Shown here: piece after piece, positions 26,647-34,678 of the stretch
How positions within the stretch are numbered: position 1 is the stretch's first letter
Layout: each line of letters opens with the position of its first letter
From: Bacillus sp. REN16
Lineage (GTDB): Bacteria > Bacillota > Bacilli > Bacillales > Bacillaceae_L
DNA length: 64,000 nucleotides
Assembly (NCBI RefSeq): GCF_020731355.1
Contig: NZ_JAJFZK010000001.1
Coordinates: forward strand, 343,487 to 407,486
Direction: 5' to 3'
Program-made: the position numbers and the translations under genes
The notes under the pieces: model-generated
Databases searched by the model: none
Told to the model about the DNA's origin: nothing
What the model saw: the letters and a program-made list of their open reading frames with translations, nothing else

Positions 26647-27403
26647 GTATCATCAATTATTTGAAGGAAAATCGAATAACGCCCATCTCTTTTCATTTGA
26701 TAATGGAAAACAGTACATCGTGAAATTTTTAAAGGAAGGCCAAGAAAAGGTGTTGTTTAATGAATGGGTTGGCTATTCCATTGCACGCTATCTACAACTT
26801 CCAATTCCACCAAGCCGCTTTGTACAAATCCCGCAAACCTATTTTAGTGAGCTTACCGATGGAGAGCTTGTTGAAGAGACAAACACACAGTTCGCAACTG
26901 AGTATATCCCAAATTGCCAAAATGCTCATGAACTAACTTCTCCGAATGTCATCAATCGCAAACAGCTTGCAGGAATCATTATTATGGATTACTGGCTGTA
27001 TAATCTTGATCGGACGAAGAAAAACGTACTATTTAAAGAAGTTGCCGGGGGAAATCACAAACTTTATATTATTGATCATGCTGATCTATTTGGCTCATTT
27101 GCCTGGGATAGTACAAATCTCTCAACCTATTGCAGGAAGCTTATGAAAAGTGCAACACATGAACTGATCGCAGACTTCATTCAGGATGAAAAGGATTTCT
27201 ATGACCAGCTATCTATCATTCAATCAATTCCTATCCACTTATTAAACGAAATTGTTGACTTCACACCAGAAGACTGGGGAATTACGGAAGAGGAGAAAAA
27301 GCAAGTTGTTGATTATTTGGTATGTCGTAGAGATATGGTTCTCCATAAACTGATCCGGGACTTTATCAAATCGCGCTATCGACCCCTTCACTCAAAACCA
27401 TAA
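26627..27403 (+). CDS. HipA-like kinase-fold protein
   Basis: About 258 residues. The N-terminus NAHLFSFDNGKQYIVKFLKE has an ATP-lysine pattern; FNEWVGYSIARYLQLPIPPSRFVQI follows; LAGIIIMDYWLYNLDRTKKN contains the D-x-W-x-x-N-x-D-R catalytic loop seen in HipA and PI-kinase-like folds, and LYIIDHADLFG supplies the metal aspartate. There is no HipB antitoxin or DNA-binding neighbour, so a toxin role is unlikely; spore-coat members of this fold exist. Start is ATG 26627 or GTG 26624. It overlaps the upstream GT4 gene, so translation is coupled. Confidence 0.7.
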   Translation: MSIQPTKYHQLFEGKSNNAHLFSFDNGKQYIVKFLKEGQEKVLFNEWVGYSIARYLQLPIPPSRFVQIPQTYFSELTDGELVEETNTQFATEYIPNCQNAHELTSPNVINRKQLAGIIIMDYWLYNLDRTKKNVLFKEVAGGNHKLYIIDHADLFGSFAWDSTNLSTYCRKLMKSATHELIADFIQDEKDFYDQLSIIQSIPIHLLNEIVDFTPEDWGITEEEKKQVVDYLVCRRDMVLHKLIRDFIKSRYRPLHSKP

Positions 27404-27434
27404 AAGGACAGCTCACCGCTGTCCTTTTTGTTGA
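27400..27434 (+). terminator. Terminator of the kinase-GT4-kinase operon
   Basis: AAAGGACAGC, loop TCACC, GCTGTCCTTTTTG directly after the stop codon. Confidence 0.85.
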
Positions 27435-27506
27435 GCCCTCCATAAAGGAATGAAGGGAATATCCAAGAGTATGAAACTAGTAAACGTCCTTCATTCCAAG
27501 AGCCCT

Positions 27507-28304
27507 TTAATAGTTTACTATGATTTTATTAAGTGAAAAGATTCCCTTCGGCAGCTCTTTGCTATATACAAACCCATCTACCACAACCGAATGACTGTCT
27601 TCATTCTTGGGTAGATTAATATCAAACTGAGAGAAGATGATGGTATCGTTTGGTGGGAGCGGGTTTGGATCTACATATTTAATCCAGTATTCTCCGTTCT
27701 CCTTAATTTTTTCTTTCCAGTTTTCATGTAAAAAGACCCAATCAATTTCGGATTCAATAAAGCTTTGTGATTTTTTATTTACAATTTTTCCACTTAAGGT
27801 GCCTGATTCTCGAGGGGCTAATTTGATACAAACGATAATATCATGTAACGCTTTTGTCCCTGTATTTTTAATCATGAAATCACCAATGATGGTAATATCA
27901 TCGTCCTCCGTAGACGGTAAAATGGTTGAATAAGCAAAATGGGCTTGAATGTTCGCAAAGGCTTCGACAAGTTTTTCCTTTGGTGCCACGGCAATCGGTT
28001 TAGCTGAAACAACTTTTTGTTGAAGCTGTGCTGTGCGTTTCTTTTCCTCCTCCAGCTCGACCTCAAGCTGGGTTATCTTTTCCTTTAATTCATATATTTC
28101 CTTCTGATAGGTCTCAATTTGTTGGTCCTCAATTTTATATAATTTCTCCTGTAAATATTGATTCCGGACTTTTTCTTTTTCGATACTTCCTTGAAGGGAT
28201 TTCAGTTTATGCTCATAGGATGTAATTTCAGATTGATAATGAATGATTCGTTGCTTCAGTTGGATACTGTCTTCCTGACGACCTTGCTGCTGTCTTGGTT
28301 TCAA
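27507..28304 (-). CDS. Coiled-coil protein with C-terminal beta domain, probable spore protein
   Basis: 265 residues. Residues about 10-100 are a long coiled coil (heptads in IHYQSEITSYEHKLKSLQ and ITQLEVELEEEKKRTAQL). After a linker, residues 120-265 form a predicted beta-sandwich (ITIIGDFMIKNTGTKALHD, WIKYVDPNPLPPNDTIIF), like the external domains used in conserved-repeat or BACON-like proteins. No signal peptide. A near-consensus sigma-K promoter lies upstream. The family is not recognised; a structural role in the spore surface is inference from the neighbours. Confidence 0.65.
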   Translation of the reverse strand: MKPRQQQGRQEDSIQLKQRIIHYQSEITSYEHKLKSLQGSIEKEKVRNQYLQEKLYKIEDQQIETYQKEIYELKEKITQLEVELEEEKKRTAQLQQKVVSAKPIAVAPKEKLVEAFANIQAHFAYSTILPSTEDDDITIIGDFMIKNTGTKALHDIIVCIKLAPRESGTLSGKIVNKKSQSFIESEIDWVFLHENWKEKIKENGEYWIKYVDPNPLPPNDTIIFSQFDINLPKNEDSHSVVVDGFVYSKELPKGIFSLNKIIVNY

Positions 28305-28326
28305 AAGGTATCCCTCCTCTCCTCTA

Positions 28327-28354
28327 CAAGTTATGTAAGTAACAATGAATTTGT
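28327..28354 (-). promoter_or_regulatory. Sigma-K-like promoter (minus strand), one mismatch
   Basis: On the minus strand cACa (28352-28355), about 16 bp, then CATAACTTG (28335-28327). Only the eighth position of the -10 differs. It lies 23 bp before the coiled-coil gene. Confidence 0.4.
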
Positions 28355-28373
28355 GTTTTTTGACCTAACAAAA

Positions 28374-28413
28374 ATAAACTAGACTGTTGATGATTCAACA
28401 GTCTAGTTTAACC
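28374..28413 (-). terminator. Terminator of the 240-residue coat-like gene
   Basis: AAACTAGACTGTTGAATC pairs with GATTCAACAGTCTAG in hairpin form (ACTAGACTGTTGA, loop TGA, TCAACAGTCTAGT), flanked on the minus strand by TTTATTTTTG. Confidence 0.8.
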
Positions 28414-28421
28414 AGTGCTTC

Positions 28422-29144
28422 TTAGTGAGCTGGGAAAACTTCTGGACATTGTGGTGGGAATTTTTCTGTTGGACATAATACGATTTCTTCTAGGATTTCT
28501 TCACGTGGATGACAGTGTCTAGCTTCAATTTCTAGCTTCACATCAGCTTCGGTTTGAACCTCTAGGCAAAGAGTAAGGCTGATGTCTAGTTGGTGGATAT
28601 CTGATTCACAAATTAATGTTGCATCGCATTCAGCTAATGATACATGTACGTTTAGGTCTGTTCCTTCAGGAGCGCATAATAAGAATGTTTGAGTCGTTAC
28701 GAATGGAATTGGATGTTTTGTCTCACATACAACACGATTCATATCATCTAGAATTTCTACTCCTATAAAGCCTCTTACTAGAGTTTTCACTCGTTGTAAT
28801 GTGACTTGGTCACCATTTGGTAATGTGACCGTAACTGGTTGGCGTTGCCCGATTTCTGTTACTGAAACTTGATGATTCTCTTGGAATCCGGTTTCAATCG
28901 GATGACCAAATTTGTCGCTTAAGAAGCAATTAACTGAAACGTCATCAAATTGGTCTAGAAAATTACAAAGTTCCTCTAGTGTGCGCTCTGTTTGACCATG
29001 ACATTTGAATTTTACAGGAAGATTGCTATTATTTGTGAATGTAAGATCTACCTCAATCTGGCGAGTGATCCAGTCATAAATTTTTCTTGTTAGTATACAA
29101 ACTCGTTCTGTGTCTCTATTATGGTTATGATGTTTTGAACCCAC
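28422..29144 (-). CDS. Cysteine-rich probable spore coat/exosporium protein
   Basis: 240 residues with about eleven cysteines and no signal peptide. The N-terminus is His/Asn-rich (GSKHHNHNRDTERVC), followed by ILTRKIYDWITRQIEVDLTF, a C-x4-K-x-Y-D-W motif that recurs in several Bacillus spore surface proteins. The rest is beta-rich with scattered cysteines (CLSDKFGHP and similar turns, ARHCHPREE, VLCPTEKFPPQCPE). Cytosolic synthesis with many cysteines fits mother-cell coat proteins that cross-link after assembly. A perfect CATACTATA sigma-K -10 lies upstream. The exact family (SPOCS- or Ena-like) could not be settled by eye. Confidence 0.65.
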   Translation of the reverse strand: MGSKHHNHNRDTERVCILTRKIYDWITRQIEVDLTFTNNSNLPVKFKCHGQTERTLEELCNFLDQFDDVSVNCFLSDKFGHPIETGFQENHQVSVTEIGQRQPVTVTLPNGDQVTLQRVKTLVRGFIGVEILDDMNRVVCETKHPIPFVTTQTFLLCAPEGTDLNVHVSLAECDATLICESDIHQLDISLTLCLEVQTEADVKLEIEARHCHPREEILEEIVLCPTEKFPPQCPEVFPAH

Positions 29145-29196
29145 TTGTGTGTTCCTCCTTTTTGTTGTAATAACCCTTTGGGTATTGGGGCTACTG

Positions 29197-29223
29197 TATA
29201 GTATGTTTTAGATAGTCAAGTGT
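29197..29223 (-). promoter_or_regulatory. Sigma-K-like promoter, minus strand
   Basis: AC (29223-29222 on the minus strand), 16-bp spacer, CATACTATA (29205-29197). It drives the cysteine-rich coat-like gene and is back-to-back with a plus-strand copy only 6 bp away. Confidence 0.55.
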
Positions 29224-29229
29224 GCTGTG

Positions 29230-29257
29230 ACATTAGCGGAATTTTGCTCATATGATA
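29230..29257 (+). promoter_or_regulatory. Sigma-K-like promoter, plus strand
   Basis: ACA at 29230-29232 then CATATGATA at 29249-29257: perfect -10 with 17 bp after AC. It covers the ATG at 29252, so translation must begin later, at GTG 29312. Confidence 0.6.
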
Positions 29258-29311
29258 TGTAGAATCAATACTTTATATAAAGTAAAGGGAAGATATGAGG
29301 AGGGGCTAAAA

Positions 29312-29635
29312 GTGAATCGTAATTCTAGTAATCCAGTGATTTTACAGCAAAAAATTATCCATTTACAGGCGGAGTTATCAAAATATAAATCAATTCAAAA
29401 AGACAAATTACTATTCGAAAATCAAAAGTTAAGGGAACAAATCAACCAATTACGTTCCGAAAATGAGCTGCTAAAACAACAGTTTATTTCATCTAATAAT
29501 CGCGAAACAACACAAAAAAAGTCTGCTGAGCCCATCAGCAAAATCCAAAAATCACGTCCAATAAATAAAGAATCTGATGGTATGATAAATGAATGGTTCT
29601 TTAACAATCTCATCCATGAAAAAAATAAAAAATAA
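29312..29635 (+). CDS. Small coiled-coil protein, probable spore protein
   Basis: 107 residues from GTG 29312, which has GAGGAGGGG six bases upstream. Residues 8-60 form a coiled coil (QQKIIHLQAELSKYKSIQ, then LREQINQLRSENELLKQQF), followed by a Ser/Lys-rich linker and a short amphipathic tail (MINEWFFNNLIHEKNKK). There is no cysteine or signal. Promoter sequence places it in the sigma-K regulon. No family recognised; it is the likely partner of the divergent coat-like protein. Confidence 0.6.
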   Translation: MNRNSSNPVILQQKIIHLQAELSKYKSIQKDKLLFENQKLREQINQLRSENELLKQQFISSNNRETTQKKSAEPISKIQKSRPINKESDGMINEWFFNNLIHEKNKK

Positions 29636-29706
29636 GCAGAACGTGGAAAACAATATGAGCAATAAGGACATATACTAACATTATACCAATTTATGGAGGA
29701 ATAATT

Positions 29707-29817
29707 ATGAATGTGAATAAAAAGAACAATCTCACAGGTGCTAAGGTTTTTTCTTCCAGTCAAAAAAATAAACCAGTAAAGAAGTCCGGTGGCTGTGGGT
29801 GTAAAAAGGTACGTTAA
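29707..29817 (+). CDS. 36-residue lysine- and cysteine-rich microprotein
   Basis: Starts at ATG 29707 after TGGAGGAAT. The product is 36 residues: basic and Asn/Ser-rich, ending KKSGGCGCKKVR with a Cys-Gly-Cys. Tiny proteins of this kind, with a GGCGC tail, are frequent in Bacillus spores. It sits downstream of the 107-residue coiled-coil gene and before a terminator. Coding is supported by the ribosome binding site and composition only. Confidence 0.5.
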   Translation: MNVNKKNNLTGAKVFSSSQKNKPVKKSGGCGCKKVR

Positions 29818-29863
29818 TAATATTGGTAATCGTTAATCAGTGTTGTACAGTGATGAAAGGTTA

Positions 29864-29903
29864 TGAGAAATAGCAGATGACCATATGGAAATCTGCTATT
29901 TTT
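29864..29903 (+). terminator. Terminator after the microprotein gene
   Basis: AAATAGCAGAT, loop of about ten bases, ATCTGCTATTTTTTTT: 9-bp stem with T-run. Confidence 0.8.
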
Positions 29904-29930
29904 TTTCTAATTGGGGTGTGACGAAAAATC

Positions 29931-31241
29931 TTATGGGATGAATCCTTCACCGAGTCGAACAACTTGAGCTGAACCCTGATGACCTTTAGTCACGTTTCTT
30001 GTATCGAAAACAAGATTGCTGAAGGTTAAAATCAGGTCTAGTGGTATTGCAGAATGGTTGGTTAAAATGATGATGCAATCCATCTCACGTAATATTTCTT
30101 CCGAAAGCTCTGTGTTGGTATACAAATGGTCTCCAATTAAAATTGATGGTACAAATGGGTCATGGTAATAAACATTGGTACCCTCTTCGTTAAACTTCTC
30201 TAAAATTTCTATTGCAGCTGAATCCCGTGTATCTGCTACATCCCTTTTATAGGTAATCCCATAAATAAGAATTTTTGCCTGAGTCAGAGATTTATTAGAC
30301 TTCAGTAGCCCTTTCGTACGGTCTACGATATGTTCGACCATTCTTTGGTTTGTAATATCAGCTGTCGAAATAAATTCGCTTCTCGTCGCTAATTGTTGTA
30401 GTTTCCATTGAAGATAAAAGGGGTCAACTGGAATACAATGGCCGCCAATCCCTGGTCCCGGATAGAATGGGGTAAAACCGTAAGGCTTGGTAGAAGCAGC
30501 ATCAACGACCTCCCAAATATCAACTTTTAATTTTTCGCAAAGTATGGCCATCTCGTTAATAAAGGAAATATTAATAAAACGGAATGTGTTTTCAAGTAGC
30601 TTAGTTAACTCCGCAGATTCAGTTGAGGAAACAGGTACGACCTCTTGGTAGATATTTTTGTAAAGAGAATATCCTACATCTAGACACTTTTCAGTCGTAC
30701 CTCCAATTACTTTCGGGATTTCTTCAACTGAATACTTATTATTACCCGGATCGATTCTCTCCGGCGAATTTGCCAAATAGAAATCAATGCCAACTTGAAA
30801 CCCGCTTTTCTCTAAAATTGGTAATAATACTTCCTTTGTCGTTCCGGGAAATGTTGAACTTTCTAATATAACTAGCTGGCCTTTCTGCAGTCTTCCTTGA
30901 ATTTCATTTCCCGCACTAATGATAAAGCTTAAATCTGGTGTTTTTTGTTTGGTAAGTGGTGTTGGTACACAAATGATGATTGAATCTACCTTTTTTAACT
31001 CATCAAAATTTGTTGTCGCACAAAAACTTCCTTTGTCAATCACCTTTTTTAGTCTATTGTCGTCTATGTCACCAATATAGCTTTTAGAGTTTTTGAGTTT
31101 GTTAACCTTCTCTTGATCTTTATCCACACCAACCACTTGGAACCCCTTATCAGCAAGCATGACAGACAAGGGAAGACCGACGAAGCCTAGACCAATCACT
31201 GCAATTTTGTTATTTTTACTCTGTGAATTCTCGTTATTCAT
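29931..31241 (-). CDS. Nucleotide-sugar dehydrogenase, UDP-GlcNAc/ManNAc 6-dehydrogenase type (WbpA-like)
   Basis: 436 residues, the length of WbpA/WecC-type enzymes. NAD binding is IAVIGLGFVGLPLSVMLADK; the glycan-specific middle block is LANSPERIDPGN; the catalytic cysteine lies in GPGIGGHCIPVDPFYLQWK. PERxxPG together with GGHCxPxDP distinguishes UDP-N-acetylhexosamine dehydrogenases from UDP-glucose dehydrogenases like the one at 22232. It probably makes UDP-GlcNAc-uronate. It diverges from the aminotransferase-oxidoreductase-epimerase operon, whose first two enzymes could act on that product. Confidence 0.88.
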   Translation of the reverse strand: MNNENSQSKNNKIAVIGLGFVGLPLSVMLADKGFQVVGVDKDQEKVNKLKNSKSYIGDIDDNRLKKVIDKGSFCATTNFDELKKVDSIIICVPTPLTKQKTPDLSFIISAGNEIQGRLQKGQLVILESSTFPGTTKEVLLPILEKSGFQVGIDFYLANSPERIDPGNNKYSVEEIPKVIGGTTEKCLDVGYSLYKNIYQEVVPVSSTESAELTKLLENTFRFINISFINEMAILCEKLKVDIWEVVDAASTKPYGFTPFYPGPGIGGHCIPVDPFYLQWKLQQLATRSEFISTADITNQRMVEHIVDRTKGLLKSNKSLTQAKILIYGITYKRDVADTRDSAAIEILEKFNEEGTNVYYHDPFVPSILIGDHLYTNTELSEEILREMDCIIILTNHSAIPLDLILTFSNLVFDTRNVTKGHQGSAQVVRLGEGFIP

Positions 31242-31543
31242 TAATTTACTCTCCTCGTCTTGTAAAAATTAAGTACAGTCTTAAAATATGCGATTGCGAA
31301 TTGATTGAAATGGACAATCACCTTAATTTTTTAAAATATGCATTTTTATCAAGGACAGATATAATAGTTTGTTTATTCTAACTAAAAACTCACTCCAAAA
31401 TGTAGATTTCTTCAATATGAAACTTGAAAAAATCTAATCTTTTAATGGTCTTCAGCCGTTCCTTTATCAAAATGTAGTCATAGATTAGGATGGAAACGCA
31501 TTTTCAAAGGAAATTTAATAGAGAGGAGAAGGAGAAATAGATA
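31242..31543. other. Divergent regulatory region of the amino-uronate genes
   Basis: 302 bases without a gene. On the plus strand CATAGATTA (31479-31487) is a perfect sigma-K -10 but has no AC at the right distance. On the minus strand CATATTTTA occurs twice (31282-31290 and 31332-31340), also without a clear -35. GAGAGGAGAAGGAG precedes the aminotransferase. Promoters are likely here but I cannot fix them. Confidence 0.4.
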
Positions 31544-32647
31544 ATGATTAATCTTGTAGACTTAAGGAGACAGTTTCAAAGTGTTAAAAATGAGATCATG
31601 TATGCAATAAATGAAGTTATAGATAGTGGGCAATACATTTTGGGACCAAAAGTTATGGAACTTGAGAAAAAAATAGCGAAAAGAATTGGAGTTCAAGAAG
31701 CAATATCTGTTGCAAATGGTACAGACGCACTTGTTCTTACGCTTGATGCATATGGGATTGGCAAGGGTGATGAAGTAATTACTTCGCCATTTACATTCTT
31801 TGCAAGCGCCGAAGCGATATCACGTGTTGGAGCAAAGCCAGTCTTCGCTGATATTGATCCGGTTACCTATAATATTGATCCAAAAGAAATTGAGAAAAAG
31901 ATAACATCAGCCACTAAGGCAATCATTACAGTTCACATATTCGGGCAGCCGGCTGAAATGGATGACATTCTGGAAATTTCAAAAAAATACGGACTTTATG
32001 TAATTGAAGATGCTTGTCAAGCATTTGGAGCTTCCTATAAGGATCTAGAAGTGGGGAATTTAGGAGATGCTGCCTGTTTTTCATTTTTTCCAACTAAAAA
32101 TCTCGGTACAATGGGGGATGGAGGAATTATTACAACCTCAGATAAGGACCTAGCAACTAGAATAAGAAAACTGCGAACACATGGAACAACAAGAAAATAT
32201 TATCACGACCTAATAGGTTATAATAGCAGACTAGATGAGCTACATGCCGCGATTTTACTAGTAAATCTTTCGAAAATAGATGAGTGGAACGGGCAAAGAA
32301 GAAAGCTTGCAGATCGGTACAGGACACATTTAAAAGATGCACCACATTTACAATTACCGATGGAGGCAAGCAATCGATCTCATATTTACCATCTATATTG
32401 CATTCATTCTGAGAATCGAGATGAGATTATGGATAGGCTTGAGGCTGCTGATATTCAAACAGGTGTCTATTATCCACAATGTCTTCATTTACAAGAGGTT
32501 TACTCGTTTCTTAATTATAAAAAAGGTGATTTTCCGATTGCAGAATCGTTATCGGAGAGACTTTTTGCCGTTCCAATGCATCCATTGCTAACAGAAATTG
32601 AACAAGATGAAGTGATTTCGGTCTTACTTCAAAAAGAGGTGGACTAA
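31544..32647 (+). CDS. DegT/DnrJ/EryC1/StrS aminotransferase (WbpE-like)
   Basis: 367 residues. The family signatures are VANGTDALVLTLDAYGIGKG, DEVITSPFTFFASAEAI, VIEDACQAFGASY with the PLP-stacking aspartate, and FFPTKNLGTMGDGGII holding the PLP lysine. These enzymes aminate keto-sugars on nucleotide carriers. Next to a Gfo/Idh oxidoreductase it matches WbpE, which puts an amino group on C3 of UDP-3-keto-GlcNAc-uronate. It is the first gene of a four-gene operon with gaps of 2 bases or overlaps. Confidence 0.88.
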   Translation: MINLVDLRRQFQSVKNEIMYAINEVIDSGQYILGPKVMELEKKIAKRIGVQEAISVANGTDALVLTLDAYGIGKGDEVITSPFTFFASAEAISRVGAKPVFADIDPVTYNIDPKEIEKKITSATKAIITVHIFGQPAEMDDILEISKKYGLYVIEDACQAFGASYKDLEVGNLGDAACFSFFPTKNLGTMGDGGIITTSDKDLATRIRKLRTHGTTRKYYHDLIGYNSRLDELHAAILLVNLSKIDEWNGQRRKLADRYRTHLKDAPHLQLPMEASNRSHIYHLYCIHSENRDEIMDRLEAADIQTGVYYPQCLHLQEVYSFLNYKKGDFPIAESLSERLFAVPMHPLLTEIEQDEVISVLLQKEVD

Positions 32648-32649
32648 AA

Positions 32650-33741
32650 GTGGTGATTCGATTTGGTTTAGTTGGCTGTGGATATATATCAAAGAAACAT
32701 TTGCATGCATTGTCAAGGTTTGATGATGCACATTTACATGCAGTAAGTGATTTAGATGAATCGAGAATGGATGAAGCAAGGAATTTTTATCAAACACAGT
32801 CAGGCCTTACACATCCAATCAAATATTTTAAGGATTATGAAGAGATGCTTGCGGATCAGCAGCTTGATGCAGTCATTATCTCTTCATTTTCTGGACTACA
32901 TGCGGAGATGGCTAAAAAAGCTCTCCAATTTAATAAACATGTCATTTTGGAAAAACCGATGGCTTTATCCATTGACGGGTCCAATGAACTGATCGCATTG
33001 GCACAGAAACAAAAAAAAGAGCTGATGGTTTGTCATCAACTTCGTTTCCGGCCAATCATGCAAAAAATTAAAGGGATTATTGATGATGGAAAAATCGGAA
33101 CTATTTATTTAGGGGTTGCTTCGATAAGGATCAATAGGTCGCCTGACTATTTTACTTCTGCTCCGTGGAGAGGTAAATGGGAAACGGATGGAGGAATGTT
33201 AATCAATCAAGGAATTCATATTATTGATTTGCTTCAGTGGTTTCTTGGAGAGGTACATTCAGTTTACGGTGAAATAGGTTACCAATCCACTGTAAAAGAG
33301 ACAGAGGATGTTGCTTTAGGTATTTTGGATTTTAAATCCCGGGCAAAGGGTATTATCGAGGCAAATATTGTCACCCAGCCAAATAATCTTGGATACTCAT
33401 TGTCTCTCTTCGGTGAAAAGGGGACCATTTGCATTGAAGGACCATCTCTTAAAAACATTGGTCGTTGGTATATAGAAGGTGAGAATACGGATATGGAAGA
33501 ATTGGATTCCCTACTTCAAGATGGGAATGAAGAGATCTATATGTATGATAATTTTATTGAAGCCGTAAAGTCTGAGAATAAGGGTGTGCTACTAGACGGA
33601 ACAGAAGGAAAAAAAGCCCTTGAAATTATATTCGGTATGTACCAATCGGAATTGTCTAAGCAACCCGTTGAGTTCCCAATTTATTCTTTTTCCACATCAG
33701 ACATGAAAGAAAGGAAGTGGAAATCACATGAATCTAGGTAA
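32650..33741 (+). CDS. Gfo/Idh/MocA NAD-dependent sugar oxidoreductase (WbpB-like)
   Basis: 363 residues, GTG start at 32650. N-terminal Rossmann domain FGLVGCGYISKKHLHALSRF, the family EKPMALSIDG motif (EKP lysine at the active site), and a C-terminal beta-sheet domain with WETDGGMLINQGIHIIDLL, which holds the G-G-x5-H-x3-D active-site pattern. In the Wbp route WbpB oxidises C3 of UDP-GlcNAc-uronate just before transamination. Two bases separate it from the aminotransferase; its end overlaps the epimerase by 14 bases. Confidence 0.88.
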   Translation: MVIRFGLVGCGYISKKHLHALSRFDDAHLHAVSDLDESRMDEARNFYQTQSGLTHPIKYFKDYEEMLADQQLDAVIISSFSGLHAEMAKKALQFNKHVILEKPMALSIDGSNELIALAQKQKKELMVCHQLRFRPIMQKIKGIIDDGKIGTIYLGVASIRINRSPDYFTSAPWRGKWETDGGMLINQGIHIIDLLQWFLGEVHSVYGEIGYQSTVKETEDVALGILDFKSRAKGIIEANIVTQPNNLGYSLSLFGEKGTICIEGPSLKNIGRWYIEGENTDMEELDSLLQDGNEEIYMYDNFIEAVKSENKGVLLDGTEGKKALEIIFGMYQSELSKQPVEFPIYSFSTSDMKERKWKSHESR

Positions 33742-34678
33742 GGTTGTTGTAACAGGGGGAGCGGGTTTTTTAGGATCGCAGCTTGTAAGAAACCTGATGC
33801 CCTTAAGTGAACATATCTATATTATTGATGATGTATCGACGGGAAAAAGATCTGCTATTCCGAATTCTGATAAGATCACATTCTATGAAGAAAGTATTAC
33901 AAATGAAAATTTGCTGGAAGAAATTCTTCCAGAGGTTGATTATATTTTCCACTTTGCATGCAAAAATCTAGTCTTATCAGTTGAAAACATAAATAGTGAT
34001 TTCGAAACGAATTTATATGGAGGCTATATCCTATTACAAAAGGCAAAGGAATGTTGTAAAGATTTAAAAAGGTTTATCTATGCGTCCACTACTTCTATAT
34101 ACAGCGAGGCACCAATCATACCCACACCCGAATCCTACTATAATATTAAATTACCCTATGCCGCTAGTAAATTTTCAATGGAGCATTACTGTCATGTATA
34201 TTATCAAATGTATCAACTTCCAATAACAGTTCTAAGATTTTCAAATGTATATGGACCGGGACAACTTGTTGAAAATCCCTATTGTGGGGTAGTAGCAAAG
34301 TTTTTTGAAGCAGCAATGAATCAAAAACCAATGATTATATTTGGGGATGGAAATCAGACAAGGGATTTTACGTATGTTGAAGATGCAATAGATGCCGCTC
34401 TTATAACAGCTTTGGATAAGGACGCTATAGGTAATGTATATAATGTTGGAACAGGAATTGAAACAAGTGTTCTTGAACTTGCACAAGTTATTCACGAGAC
34501 TAGTGGGGGAAAGAAAATTCAGCTTCAAATCATGCCGAAACGAAAAGTTGATGTAGTCCAACGAAGATGTATTGATTCAAAAAAAATTCAAACGGAATTG
34601 AATTGGAGAATTGAACATTCTTTGGCAGAGGGGATAGTAAAAACCTATAACTGGCTGAAAAAAGGAAATGGATCATGA
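33728..34678 (+). CDS. NAD-dependent epimerase/dehydratase, extended SDR (UDP-sugar epimerase-like)
   Basis: 316 residues. The NAD motif is VVVTGGAGFLGSQLVRNLM, the catalytic serine/threonine lies in FIYASTTSIYSEA, and the YxxxK is LPYAASKFSMEHYC. It then continues RFSNVYGPGQ, GDGNQTRDFTYVEDA and YNVGTG, as in UDP-glucose 4-epimerases and UDP-glucuronate 4-epimerases or decarboxylases. The substrate is open: in this operon it may act on the diamino-uronate, or on UDP-glucuronate from the ugd gene. Similar to YtcB of B. subtilis. ATGA overlap with the next gene. Confidence 0.85.
   Translation: MNLGKVVVTGGAGFLGSQLVRNLMPLSEHIYIIDDVSTGKRSAIPNSDKITFYEESITNENLLEEILPEVDYIFHFACKNLVLSVENINSDFETNLYGGYILLQKAKECCKDLKRFIYASTTSIYSEAPIIPTPESYYNIKLPYAASKFSMEHYCHVYYQMYQLPITVLRFSNVYGPGQLVENPYCGVVAKFFEAAMNQKPMIIFGDGNQTRDFTYVEDAIDAALITALDKDAIGNVYNVGTGIETSVLELAQVIHETSGGKKIQLQIMPKRKVDVVQRRCIDSKKIQTELNWRIEHSLAEGIVKTYNWLKKGNGS

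Noticed and set aside
26627..27403. HipA-like gene as a toxin-antitoxin system
   Set aside because: There is no HipB-like DNA-binding gene; it is coupled to a glycosyltransferase and lies in a sporulation operon.
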